Positions 1 to 12,110 of a stretch of 64,000 bases of DNA are shown piece by piece. The translations under genes and the position numbers were made by a program. Source of the DNA: Ophthalmolycus amberensis (taxonomy: Eukaryota; Chordata; Actinopteri; Perciformes; Zoarcidae); NCBI GenBank assembly GCA_024529925.1, contig JAFEUB010001122.1, positions 609,501 through 673,500 of the forward strand, in the 5' to 3' direction. The notes beneath the pieces were generated by a model that had not been told where the DNA came from, searched no databases, and was given only the letters and a program-made list of their open reading frames with translations. Position 1 is the first letter of the stretch, and the number at the start of each line of letters is the position of its first letter.

Positions 1-454
1 CTTTGTGTAATGTTTAATTAACTGTGTGTGAAAGCTTGGCCAGATATTAATTGTATCCATGATCAGAGTGTTAAATACATTTTTATAGAAACTGATAGTA
101 TGTACGGTGTAACAAAAGGTACACAGTCCGTGTGTTGAGTCTAAAGCAACACTTTAGTCCACAGCAGGATGTTCCCATTGCTTGACTAACCTGCTGGGGC
201 AAAAAATGTGCTGCCGGGCCCCCACAACCCCGCCCTTTTTTCAGCAACCCCGACATCAGAAATAGTCCAATATCATCGTAATTCAAAATGTTTCCCCCAG
301 GATTCTGTGAAAATGTGGTGGGTGAACCTCTGACCCTCTATGGGATTCTGTGGGTAGAAAATATTGTACATTTTAATGTTAAATGCATCAATCTGGTGCA
401 CTTTGAGAGCAAAATTAAGAGGCTAGATATATGTACTTATTGCTCTTGTTCTAG
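1..454. other. Gene-free sequence
   Basis: No recognisable gene or complete repeat. Short open frames on both strands have no family resemblance that I can see. The last 8 bases (447-454) are one copy of the target-site duplication of the next element. Confidence 0.5.
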
Positions 455-878
455 CAGTGGTGGTATATAACTAAGTACTTTACGCTACTCAAGTATTGTA
501 CTTAAATACAATTTTGAAGTACCGGTACTTCTACTTGAATATTTTCATTTCTTGCTACTTTATATTTCTAGTCCGCTACATTTCAGAGGGAAATATTGTA
601 CTAATATTGTAACTTCACCACATTTATTTATTATCTAGTTAGGCTACTTTGCAGATTCAGATTCTTAATACAAAATATAAATCAACTAATGAACTATGAA
701 GTATCAGTCAGAAGGATATAATTATAAAGTTGTTAAAGTAGCTTCACTTTTTACAGCTGCAACAATAAAGTGATGCATCAATAATTATACGTAACATTTT
801 GAAAGCAGGACTTTTACTTTCAACGGAGTATTTTTACTTTTACTTAAATATAATATCTGAGTACTTCTTCCACCATTG
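455..878. mobile_element. Non-autonomous hAT-type transposon, 424 bp
   Basis: Ends are CAGTGGTGG at the left and CCACCATTG at the right, an imperfect inverted repeat. They are flanked by 8-bp direct repeats TGTTCTAG (447-454) and TGCTCGAG (879-886), which match at 6 of 8 positions, fitting an old hAT insertion. The interior is A/T-rich with repeated AAGTA/TACTT words, as in a very common teleost element. No transposase is encoded. Confidence 0.75.
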
Positions 879-2395
879 TGCTCGAGTAAACTATTTAATC
901 ATAAACCTATTGGCTGTCTAAATATGAAAGGTGATGACGCGGCAAAAAATCCACACTCACAAAGCATGATTAATACGACGGTCTCCATGTGTCCAGACTG
1001 GTCAGGTGAGCTGCTAATATCTCAACAGACCCCTGATGCACTGGGGGCAGTTCTCCAGGATCAAGAGACCTCGTCCCTCCCTGCAGGGAGAGAGGGCACA
1101 GCGAGCATCAAGTCCAAGGCTTCGGGAAGCAGCGAAGGGTGCTGCAAAGCTGACACGGTCAGAGCCCCCCGTAAGCGAGCTGCCACAGTTTCGGTAATTA
1201 ATGGGAAACACTGTACTGGGAAGAGTTGTACATTGTGTACAGTATTCCAATGATGAAATATTCCATGACTCCAGGTTTGTCGTGTCCTTAATTTGATTGA
1301 ACACAAAGTAATTCAACAATATACCACATTTAAGCACAAAACAAAAATATAGGACATATTAAAACTGGTGCTTTTCCCAAACAAAGTTACAATTACCTTA
1401 AACCAGTTGCTACACAATGAACCTGTGGCTGCTGGGGGTCTGGGGTATCCAGGGCAGTTGGCCTCTTTGCTTTATTGTTAATCCAGCCTTGAAGAACCCC
1501 ACAGCTACAGGCAATATTGTGATTCTGGTGTAATTGGTGCACCTTCGTTTTGATTTTGGTTACTTCAGGCCTTTTCCTCAAGTACCACCCTCAGGAAAAC
1601 TTCATGAATTAATTAACTTTATTTCATCCCAAAAATAATTGTGGTGTGTAATAATCCCAAGGAACTGTTAGCAATAGTTTTTGTTGATACAGTATCCTGG
1701 AAAATCTTCCATCCTCCCTCAAACTGCTTTGTGTTCCCAGGGTACATCTTTCAAAATTGTCAGACACCATGATCCATTAGGATTGCTCAGGATTCTTCAA
1801 AGCCCTGTTTCTGCTTTTTGTTCCATGAAAAGTAATCCGCTTCTCGTTTAAACTCCCAGGCTCATTCACATCAATGTTGTCCTGAGATCTCAGAAAAATA
1901 ATAACTGGAAAGATGATTTGTTTAACTTCATGTGTATGTTTGTGTAGGTGTGTATTTGTGCAAATTGATCAGAGTTGGCTGATGCTGTTGAATACTAATA
2001 ATCCTACAGAGAGCATTAGATAGACATCTGCCCAGAGCACTTCAGAGCGCCTTAACACTGAACTGAGCCAAGCATCACTCACTGAATAAAGTGCTGTTTG
2101 TCTATTCATCTGGTTTTCTAGTCATGTTTTTCTTTCTGTCTGGTAGAGGTTTGCTTCACTAGTCGAGTAGACGAGTGCTAAAATCACTGGTCTGCATTGT
2201 GGGCAGTGGTCCCTACTTGTGTATAATATCATTTTAGCAAACATCAACCAGTCGTTGTAAACACAGTAATTCGTTTTTTTTGCGACATTTATAACAATTC
2301 TCTGTGCATAATATTACCTAATTTATCAGTATTATAAACATTGCATGGAATGAAATGGATCACTTTTGGATTTATGACAAAGCATGATTCAGTTA
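879..2395. other. Gene-free sequence
   Basis: A 125-codon open frame (876-1253, plus) partly overlaps the hAT right end and matches nothing I recognise; it is probably chance. The remainder is A/T-rich with no repeat or RNA gene that I can name. Confidence 0.4.
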
Positions 2396-2475
2396 ATTTC
2401 AATTCAACTTTATTTGTATTTAGCCCAATATCACAAATTTTCCTAAGTGGGCTTTACAATCTGTACATGTTCAGT
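2396..2475. repeat. Short interspersed-repeat fragment
   Basis: The stretch around CAACTTTATTTGTATTTAGC and TCACAAATTTTCCTAAGTGG resembles a very common fish retroelement-derived tail. It is about 80 bp, with no clear end and no target-site duplication. The family is recalled from general knowledge of fish repeats and is not verified. Confidence 0.4.
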
Positions 2476-2872
2476 TCTTATGGCCACAATTAAGTTTTTA
2501 CTGCAGTAAGTACATTAGTACATTAGAGCTATGTTGACTAGCCTACTGCTTAAAAACCTCGCAACTAGTCAAACATGTCTGTTACGAAACCTGAAGCCAG
2601 CTGTCTAGGTCTTTTTCTCGCTGTCTTTGTGTCTGTGTAGCCAGCATCTAGATATGTTTCTCATTCAGATCAACAAATTGTTGAAAATAGCACACTTGTA
2701 TTGTTAAGTGAAAGCAGTCATCAATAATTTGACTAAAACATAGCTTGACTATGTCATGATTTCCTACAGAAAACTGCAGATGAATATTAATTTTATTTAT
2801 TTACATATTTACATACCAAAAATACATGCAAATACATAACGGTTATTTTATAGGCTTATTCCAGTATTCTTA

Positions 2873-3882
2873 TGCTGCGTTCACACCGGTCGCGTTGATT
2901 TTTTGACGCGCGTCGAGATTACATACAAAGTCTATGCACAGACGCGATGAGACTGGCGCGGCGCGATTTTGCGATGGCGCGGCGCGTTGGACGCGTTTTT
3001 GCGTTGGACGCCGCAAAAATCGCGAACGCGCGAGTTGAAATTTTTCAACTTCTGCGACATAATCGCGTGACGCTGTGGCGCGATAGCCTATCAGCGTTGA
3101 GTTGCTCCCCCTGTCATCACTGGCTTCCTGCCGTTGTTGAATCAGGAAATAAATCCTGTAGCCGTCTGTGTTCACCCAGAGCTCTACGATACCTCATATC
3201 AATAGAGACCGGACCAAACTATGTGTATACATGTGTGCGTGTGTGTGTGTGTGTAAACCATACGGTACAAACAATGAATAGACGCTGCCGTATTTACGTC
3301 TACATGACGTTATTGAGTGCTGGTGGAGCTGCTACGATGTTAGCATAGCCTAGCACCGATCCATCAGAGCTCCATTGAGAAGACAAGTAGCCTACAAATC
3401 GGTATCATTACGTAGTTATTTCGGAGTCCCTTTTTGTCGGAGAAGACAAGTACAAATCGGCATCATTATGTAGTTATTTCGGAGTCCCTTTTTGTCGGTT
3501 TATTTTCCGTTAAATCACAGCCAAATCAGTTTATGTTGTGTTCCTACAGCTGTAGTAAACAGCGACCGGTGGCTTGCTAGACAGTGAATACAGCTCGATG
3601 AAATCTCCTCTGAACAATATTATGAACCAGACATGACGGCGTTTGGCATTCCGACGTTTGAGGGACTTCCACAACACGTACAAAGCAGCAATTGTCCTTA
3701 TTCCTTTCACGGTTGAAAGCGGAAAGAAATGACGGCCAGGTGAACGGCTTCCAGTCGATAAACCACGCCCCCTCTCCGGCGCTACGCGATTTTGCGGCGT
3801 TTGGTGTGAACACGACCGGCGGCGCGTTGGACGCGATTTTGCAGTGCGTCAAAAAATCAACGCGACCGGTGTGAACGCAGCA
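2873..3882. mobile_element. CpG-rich Harbinger-like DNA transposon, 1,010 bp
   Basis: The two ends are perfect inverted repeats for about 37 bp, starting TGCTGCGTTCACACCGG and ending with its complement, flanked by 3-bp TTA duplications (2870-2872 and 3883-3885). A 3-bp TWA-type target and this end structure fit PIF/Harbinger. The first 250 bp and last 110 bp are extremely rich in CG and in CGCG words; the centre is not. No transposase motif is visible, so it is presumably mobilised in trans. The centre carries a tandem duplication. The near-perfect ends and surviving CpGs suggest a fairly recent insertion. Confidence 0.75.
3378..3498. repeat. Tandem duplication inside the Harbinger-like element
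   Basis: Two adjacent copies (3378-3440 and 3441-3498) of a roughly 60-bp unit running from AGAAGACAAGTA to CCCTTTTTGTCGG. They differ by a 5-bp insertion and two substitutions. The second unit ends exactly where the first does, so this is a simple tandem copy. Confidence 0.85.
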
Positions 3883-3885
3883 TTA

Positions 3886-6800
3886 GGCAAAAAACAAAAA
3901 AAGAATAACATTTATCAAAAAAAAAAAAGTATAGATATATAATTGAACAGTCAAGTGAAGGCATAATGAATATATTTGGAATCTGGTCAGAATTTTCAGA
4001 GGGAAGTGGTGCATTGTAACCTCAGTATGACCTGGCAAGCTCTCTGTCTATTCCGCAATCTGCAGTTGCTTTTCTTTTTTATTCTGGCTACTTATCTAAC
4101 TTATGGTATCTGTCCGTCATATTTATCCAAAGACACACCCACGCACTTCATTGTACTCTTCTCAACTGCACATAAAGTACACACGCTTATGGCCATAAAC
4201 ACTCATGATAACCCCTGAGCAAATAATGAATGCAGCTCACAGCAGGTTCAAGCCCTGGAATAATCCCATGCTGATCTGCAGCATCAGCCTCTTATCTCAC
4301 CCCTCCATCAGCAGCTCCTGTGTCGTTATTCCCCTCACACGTGTGCTCATTCACTCACCTTTCACACTCTGTATGTATGTGTGCGCTCACGGGTATGTTT
4401 ATTTTGCAATATGCTGCTCACTCTGGAGGAAAACCAGCAACTCCTACTCACAAAGACCTCCCCTCACTCACTCACATAATTACTCACTGCAAAGAACCAA
4501 GGGCCTCTGGGCTCTTTCACCGCAGCCCTCCGTAATGCCTCGTCTCCCAGGCCATTCATAAGCATTAATGGGCATATTGGTGCAGTGTAGATTGACATGA
4601 GTGGCGCAGGCTTGTATCGCCTGCGAGTTTCCCGAAGATACTACATCCAATTCCATGCCTCACACCCGCTACAGCTCATTTGCATCGGAGTAATATGGTG
4701 TTTTACTACAGGCGAGGCAAGACTGTGATTCGTTGGCGAGATGAGCTGTGAATCAGTGATGTTGATATTTGACTTCAAACTCAAATGTCACACAAATCTG
4801 TTTATTTTTTCTCAATGCATGCAAACATGTGCTATGTTCATAAATGTATGAATGACACCCTGGCATAATATTACATAGTTATAGAGCATATTACTGTACA
4901 CAATGATTAATCTTGGCTGCTGAGAAGGCAGTGGTGCAGACTGTTAGGTGCACAGATTGTACTATTCGTTATGTCAATTCTCTTCACTGACAGGGTTTAA
5001 CAAAGGGACCTTGCATCTTGTCACCTCCCCCTCCTCCTCATCCCACCCTTCGGTGTCGAGGCTCAGCTGCCTTTGAAAGACTGCACTTTAATGTCAGGCA
5101 GCTTCAAACATCCTTTCTTTCTCTTTCTGATGTTCTAATCCCATCTGCCTTTCTCTCATTCTGAACATCTCTTTATTCTTTCTTCATTTTCCTCTCTTCC
5201 TCCACTTTGGTTCACTCCTTCTGTCATCACACCTTGCTCTTTTTTGGACTCCTGCCCCTACCTCTCTCCCTTTCTCATCGCTCCCGTCCCGGCCGTCCTC
5301 CTAACTCTACCTCCCATCACCTTCTCACTCTGGTACACAGCTGTCAGACATGGCAGTGAATCATACCTCACTGACCCAATCACAATTCAGTATGAGGGGG
5401 CATCTTTTCAAAGCAATGTGGCTTTTCGTAAACAGCTGCTTTGGAGCAGAAACCAGCCAGAGATAGACAGACAGGCAGACGACGGGCAACAGGGACTCAA
5501 CTTCTCACTCTTCACTGCTTTTCTTCTGCTCAGAATTCCTGATTAGTCAGGATGCTGTAGGTGTTGTTAAAGGGGCAGTACAGTCAAATGAGACTGGCTG
5601 CATCTCAATTTATAGTAGCAGTATTTAAAGCAATCAACCTGATAACGCTTAGTTTATTGGGCAGTTTATGGTGTGATCCTTTTCCATCTGAACCTCATAT
5701 GCATATAGAAATGTGTCATTGTCCAAACCCTCACAATAGCAGACTCTTCCTTTGCACTTTGACTGGTTGAAGAGAAGGCATTATTAGATAATGCGAACAT
5801 AATTTCTCTTGGGTAAGAAGCCAGTGGGCTTCAGCAGGCAAGCGGGTAATGTCAACACTGCCAAAAATACTGCTGCTGCTTTTAGTTTGGTGTGTCTGTG
5901 TGAGATATTGTACAATCTCTTAAGGACAGACCTCCCCACTGTGTAATGTATGCATTACTACTAAAAACAACTACTGGTACTACTGCTGCTGCTGCTTCTG
6001 TTACTATTACAGCTACCCCCACTATTGCCACTATTGCTATCACAAGAACTACTAAATCTACTGCAACTACAGTACAATTACCGCCTCTGACAGTCTGCCT
6101 CGCTCTGTCCTGGTTCTCTCGAGCCTCCCTTCCCTCCAGTGAGCCCAGCAATACGGCCGTAGCCTCCAGCAGTGTGGTGTCGGAGCTGCTTTAATTACTT
6201 TATAACTTGTTGGATAACTAAAACACGTATTGTATAAGCAGATCACATTTGATGTTAAATCCGTGGACCTTATACAGCGATTTAGTTGTACTTTATTACG
6301 TGAGTAAATGTACTTGCATCTACTGCTACCCTTAGTATTACTGCTCCTATAAATTTCTGTCATAAATGTTCGCCAAAAGTGTCAGCTCCTATAAAATGTG
6401 CTGTGGGTGTCATGTTGAATCATGAAGGCACAATTTCTTAAAAACTCACCCTGTGATCTTGACTTTCGGCCTGTCACCACATTGCAGATGTTGCCCATAA
6501 ATGTAAGTGTTTCCGTGTTTTTTCTCTCCAGAAGTAGAACAGCAGTTTGCGTAGGTAGCAAGCGTCTCCTCGGGACCGGCTCGATGGCAGGTGTCTCTGT
6601 CCCTATCACCCTGCCATGTCCTCATCAGTCAGGTCACTGCTAACGTCACACAGTGCAAGTCGGGGAATTGATGCTGAATCTGATGTACTCATAAATTCCA
6701 TTTAATTTAGGTTGACGTCTCAGTGATCCCCGCACTTTAATTTGCATGCGTAGTTAATCCAAAGATGTGAAAAATCAAGAGTTTTTCATATTCTTAGTCT

Positions 6801-7663
6801 TCATATATTATTATTATTATGTTTGATGTGGTTTTGGGGGAAGTAAAACTACTGCTGTTATAAAAACTGATAAAAAAAACTTTGAAAAGGTGCATGTGAA
6901 TATGAGACCAAACCATCCGCCTGCATTTTCATGAGATTCTGTTTCATCAGGCTGCTCTCAGATGAAGCAATGAGAGAATATAGATCGCAGAAGGAACTCA
7001 CTTATTTGGTTAGTTGAAGGTTGAATACAAAAATGGTGAACTTTGATGAAAGGGGAAAGGTTTTGTATGAAAGGAAAAGACCTTGAGGTCAAACTCTGCT
7101 GTGTGTTGTATGAATCCACCAACTCAGACACACAAATGCAGAGGTGCAGATCTGCACACAAACACATTTGCAATACACATACATTTTATTTAAAAATAGC
7201 CTGGTTGCACTTTGAACGTCAGCGTTGAATCCTATCGAGACGCCACTTAATATTCTGATGTGCAGCAGAGCCGCGGTTTGGTTTGCACATATATTATGTA
7301 TGTTCCATGTCGTTGAAAATAGTAATTCTGTTTGTATGAAATTCACAAGAGGAGTAAGAACACAACAATAATAATACATTATCCGATCTGAAAGATCGGT
7401 GTAAACCTCAGATTCTTAAAAGTACTGTATTATTTTTTACAGACAGACATTTATCACCTTTACTTGAACAGTAAAATATCAGCCTTGAAAAGATTAATAA
7501 AGGGCTTGTTAAGCAAATTTCAAGGTATGTTTTTGTTATTTTCCTTCACCTTTTACGCTGTGAATCCAGGAAACCTCATCTGTGTCAGTAAGAACAGCTT
7601 TGCACCTTCGGTCTGCTGACAATGTCTGAATAAGATCCTTGGCCTCTCTCTGCACCGCTGAAT
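3886..7663. other. Gene-free sequence with a possible regulatory block
   Basis: No gene recognised. The block 4540-4770 is non-repetitive and includes CATTAATGG, an ATTTGCAT octamer and other homeobox-like sites; it may be a conserved enhancer. The tract 5945-6080 is a degenerate ACT/GCT trinucleotide run, which explains the Thr/Ala-rich frames there. The rest is ordinary A/T-rich sequence. Confidence 0.35.
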
Positions 7664-7688
7664 CCACACACACACACACACACACATA

Positions 7689-7724
<36 letters not shown>
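7664..7724. repeat. (CA)n microsatellite
   Basis: About 30 CA units with two CATA interruptions. It produces the cysteine/valine open frames on the minus strand, which are not genes. Confidence 0.95.
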
Positions 7725-7726
<2 letters not shown>

Positions 7727-8744
7727 GGGACACACACTCACACACCCAAGGACCATAAAAGCTAGCCTTCACATGGCACATCAGGGCCCCTTTCCCCTCT
7801 CTCACACACAGTGACACCATCCACCATGATTCATCTCTCTGGCACTATGAAGTGTAAAGGAGATTATTACCAGTGAAGGGCTCAGCCCCCCCCCCCTGAA
7901 GATCTACTGCTCTCCGGTCTACCCTGCAGAGGAAATGGGAAAATATTGCTAATGTTTACAGCCCCGTGAGCGTGTGTGTGGGTTCATGTTATGTGCACTA
8001 GTAATGCCTGAAGCCTGACCAGCATGGCTAAGCACTTCCCAGGCTTGTTTACCGTCTAGAAATGTGCTGACTTCAGGGGGTTTTGTGTGCAAATGTTCCT
8101 GTATGCATGTGTTTGCAGAAGTAGCGTGTGTGTTTATGTGACCATGGGTGTGTCATCATGTGTAAATGTAGTTTTGCACATCGATAAATCCAGAAGCCAG
8201 CTGTTGTTGAGGCCTGTACAGTATGTTGCACGGGGTTTCTTTGTGTTTCCTCCTGTTTGTTGACCTCACATTTGCTATTCAGACCGAAATAGGACTGAGG
8301 CCCATTTGAAATGACCAAACAAAGAGTAGCCTAATCATTTTTAGGCTATGAGGATTGAGGGGGCTGACTAATATGCTAATCTAAATGAAAGCCTATTTGC
8401 ACATATCATGTAAATTATCCTGTCGGTCACTCTCATTATTTCTTAATGAGTTGTATGGAAGGGGCATCTAAATCAAGACTGCACCAAGTTCACCAATTAG
8501 CATAAAGATTGTGCAGAAGTATACTCAGTACAGAACAGTTGCTATGATTGTAGCTGCATGCAGGTGGTGCAAGGAGGTATGTGCAGAACTCTCATGTGTC
8601 CTCTTTCTGAGCACTTTATGCCACAAAAGGATTTGCATAAATTCTTATCAATGACATTTGATGTGTAAGACACTAAAACCAATGCAAGTCACCATCTCAA
8701 CGAAATCGTATCAATGATAAAAATCCCCATATTAGCACCTTGGT
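7725..8744. other. Gene-free sequence
   Basis: No gene or clear repeat. The part 8330-8520 is unique and rich in TAAT/ATTA and TTTGCA words, which is compatible with a non-coding regulatory element but not diagnostic. Confidence 0.35.
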
Positions 8745-8749
8745 GAGAT

Positions 8750-9075
8750 TTCAGTTTCAGAATCAGCTTTATTGGCCATGTATGCGTATGCATACAAGGA
8801 ATTGGCTCAGGTTTTTACATTGCTCTCAATGTGGTACATACACAGAATATACAAATTGTGTAAATTGAAAGGACTATTCAAAAGCTTTCTAAAAAGTAAC
8901 CACACATTAAAAGAAAAGGTCATCCATCCATTGTCTGTAACTGCTCATCTTCAGAGGGTTGAAGTGGGCTGGAGCAAAACCCTGGCAGCTGACATTGAGC
9001 AAGAGGCGGGGCACGTCCTGGATTGGTCGACAGTCGATCACAGGGCTGGCACATAGAAACAGACAAGCATTGACG
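8750..9075. repeat. Fish interspersed-repeat fragments
   Basis: Two fragments lie side by side. The first (8755-8860) has CAGAATCAGCTTTATTGGCC followed by ACAAGGAATT, as in the reversed 3' end of common fish LINEs. The second (8925-9065) has CATCCATCCATTGTCTGTAA, then AGAGGCGGGG and GATCACAGGGC, a widespread fish repeat. Both are truncated. Family names are from recall and unverified. Confidence 0.55.
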
Positions 9076-9084
9076 CTAGGTAAA

Positions 9085-9260
9085 GACTTATAACCACGCT
9101 AGTGGCTTCATGAGGTGGAACTTTGAACGCAAACATCAGCAAGCTAATATGCTTATACTGATAATATTTACATGTTGATGTTTAGCAAGTATAATGTTTA
9201 CCACTGTCACCATCTTAGTTTTATTTATTTATTGTATGATTAACACTACACACAAAGTAC
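9085..9260 (+). repeat. Dispersed repeat, copy 1
   Basis: Contains 9171-9203, which matches the reverse complement of 39306-39339 almost base for base (core ATGTTGATGTTTAGCA then GTATAATGTTTACCA). Nearby AGCTAATATGC words also resemble the surroundings of the second copy. It is probably part of an old non-autonomous DNA transposon; its ends were not resolved. Confidence 0.55.
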
Positions 9261-11440
9261 ATGTGGCTGATGTCATTAGTTTTATATTACTTCAAGGTTT
9301 AAACTACATTACACACAAAAGGAAATGTCAGAGAATTCACTTATATTATCACAATTGCTCTTATGGGAAAAGTAGATATCCGTACCAAATTTCATGGCAA
9401 ACTAAAAATGTCAACCTCCCAAAGAAAAAATACTGGCACACTACTGTCTTTTCCCCACTTCTTTTATTTGATGTGGAAATTAAATTTGAATCACAGATGG
9501 TCCACTTCAGGTTAAGGTAGAGAAGTGAACGTACTCCTGTATTTATGTTCAGCTTGTGAAGAAATATCACGTCTGATTCGATGATCTGCTACACATCCAC
9601 CTCCAAAACGTCCTAAATCTGAAATCCTATTTGATCTCAGTTTATGTTGACGTTTAAGATTGTTGGTATTACAGAAACAGGTTTCCTAAGTGCTATTAGG
9701 AAAACTTAGTTGCTACTCAAACTGCATGATGATGTTTTAAATTTCCCAGACCATGTATTAATGGGTGTATATTGACTGCCAAGACGATTCATTTTGAATT
9801 TCATCGATGTGCAGATCATTCATCAGATTCTTTGGTCCATGATAAGAAGCTAACCTGAGACAAGTGAGAGACGTTTATATTATGGCTTTTCCATCTCGAG
9901 TAGCCTACCAGTAGTTTCTTAACATACAGGCATGACAGGACAAGGGCAGAAGAATCAAACCGTCATAGTCAGGATTTCTTAATTAAGTCAGGATAAAATA
10001 GGAGGTCTGCGATAGGATAGGACACAGCCAAGAGTATAGGAATTGATGATTTAATAGGAAGCTTGAATTTTTCCTATCTTTAAAACAAGCAGTTGGGACA
10101 TTTTTTCTTGTAATGAGGCCCCAGAACAATATTCCCATCTTTCAAGTCACCTCTCAAGTGTGAAAATTGCAATAATTAATTCTATACTCTATTAAGTACA
10201 CCAAAGAAAAAAATCTATGCTTAGGATGCTTTGTCTTATCTGAATCTCCCGCTATAGATCAAGCCATGAGTGTATTCTGCTATAGAAGTAGTCATGAGGG
10301 GGTGTGGCTGGACTGCAGAAAAACAGCCTGGTTAAAAAAAAAAAAAGGTTTTGCTCTCTATAATTAACATCCCCATTCATGACAACTGCATGTCGGATTT
10401 TTATACAACACACCTGTTTAAATCCTTAAGGCTTCAGGTTATGCATAATTAAGGGCGTGGCCGCTTTGAGTGACAGGTGGGTGCCGTCTCAGCGGCTAGC
10501 TGACTGCAAGGTGTCACCTCAGCTAATTATAGTCACTAATCTTGACTTCTCTGCCATGTTTGGGGTTTTGCTGCCTTTTTGAGACTTTTCATGCAATATT
10601 GGACATGGTATGGCATGCTGAGGGGTTAATGTACACATTTCATCCTGCTGGCCAATGTGCCTGCGTTGCATGATGGTCTGGATGACCTCCGTGCCCACAT
10701 CAGTTTCTAACAAGATAGCAGGAACTGGAATTTGCTTGCTAAATCCTTGAATGACGTAATAGACAGTGCCATTCGACACATATTACCAATCTGACAGATG
10801 AGAGGAATTTGGCAAGAAAAATGAAGAAGGCTGTGCTTCATGGTGAATAATGCACAAGTTGAAGTAGCTGGCGGGATTGTGTTTCACTGGAGTTGTACCC
10901 TGTAAGATTTCATACGACAAATGAATTGTTTGATTGATTGAACAAGGCTGTGTTCTAGTATTGTATTTATAAAAGGTAACATTACTAATTGTCAGGTTTT
11001 GGTGTCTGCCCTCACCATACCTGGCTTGTTATATTAGGTTGTTGTAACATTACTAAAAGACATCCTAAGGAGGAGGCTGTTCTTTTTTTCTGTTTTCCGT
11101 TATAGCCATATAAGTTTAGCTGAGCTGCTTTCTCTCTCGGTTACATGTCCATGTTGTCTGGTGGACAGGTAGACTGTAGCAGGCCGATGAAAGCAGAGCT
11201 TACCGTGGCTGTCCAGCACAGACACACGGGTCAAGACAGGTTAGCAGAGATGATAGTGCACCACCTGACTGCTGAAGGTCCGAGGTCAACCCTTTCTTCT
11301 CTTTCTCTGCTTCCGCAAGCCTCCAGGACTGCTTAATGAAAGTTAGCTCTAATCCTCCAAGTGTCTGAAACTATCTTGGAAAGGTTTAACGGCTTCTTTT
11401 AATATTATATTTTTCAATTTGAAGTTATTTTTACTAAGCA
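9261..11440. other. Gene-free sequence
   Basis: No gene found. A stretch near 10340-10560 (including AAGGGCGTGGCCGCTTTGAG) looks like part of a fish interspersed repeat, but no ends were found. The rest is unremarkable. Confidence 0.35.
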
Positions 11441-12110
11441 CAATTTAATTCAAATGCAATTCAAAGTACATTTGTGGGAAATAAAACATTAAAACAATAA
11501 AAGGAGAATACAATACAAGCACCGGGGACAAAGAAAATATATATACAAGATAAATAATGCTTAATTGTACTTTATGAGACCAATAAACTGAATAAAAGGG
11601 TTGCTTTTATTGTAAATGGACTTCAACATGAGACAAGATAAAATGCATACTGTACATACTGTCTGGCCTATAGTCTAAATCTTAAACTCAAACTCTGCAT
11701 ACAGAGGATCAAAAAGGATGCTATTAAATCATTTAAGCTGGTAAAATTGCTTTCTTGGTGAAAATGTGAGACATCAAGCAGTTTTTAAATATTGTTCAAG
11801 CTCCTCTCAGCTCGATGCTAAATGCTCTCATCAGTTTTGTAGAAAGCTCTAGTTCGATTAAGATTGGTAACTTGAGAGCTGAAAGATCTGCTGGGTTCAT
11901 AAACTAAGAGCGTGTCTGATTTGAGGTGTGGGGCGAGGCCATTCAGAGCGTTGAACATTGAATTGAATACTGAAACAAGTTTATTAGGATAACTCTAAAT
12001 TAGCTGCGGTCCATGAGTGGTTTTAGTTGGAAAATCAATTAGGAGGGAAATGCAGTAATCCAACCTATTCTAATCAGGCATTGTGAGTTTTCAGTGTCAG
12101 ATTAGGCGCA
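11440..12110 (+). repeat. Decayed fish retroelement-like repeat
   Basis: Contains GCGAGGCCATTCAGAGCGTT, then CGGTCCATGAG and GCAGTAATCCAACC, in the order seen in a common long fish repeat. It is heavily diverged and has no ends or open frame. The assignment is from recall and is low to moderate in confidence. Confidence 0.4.

Noticed and set aside
876..1253. 125-codon plus-strand open frame
   Set aside because: No recognisable family, starts inside a hAT terminus, no convincing splice sites. A chance frame cannot be excluded, and a gene cannot be supported.
7536..7820. Cys/Val-rich minus-strand frames
   Set aside because: Translations of the (CA)n microsatellite; the same applies at 20020-20265, 28689-28877, 37270-37473 and 52478-52729.
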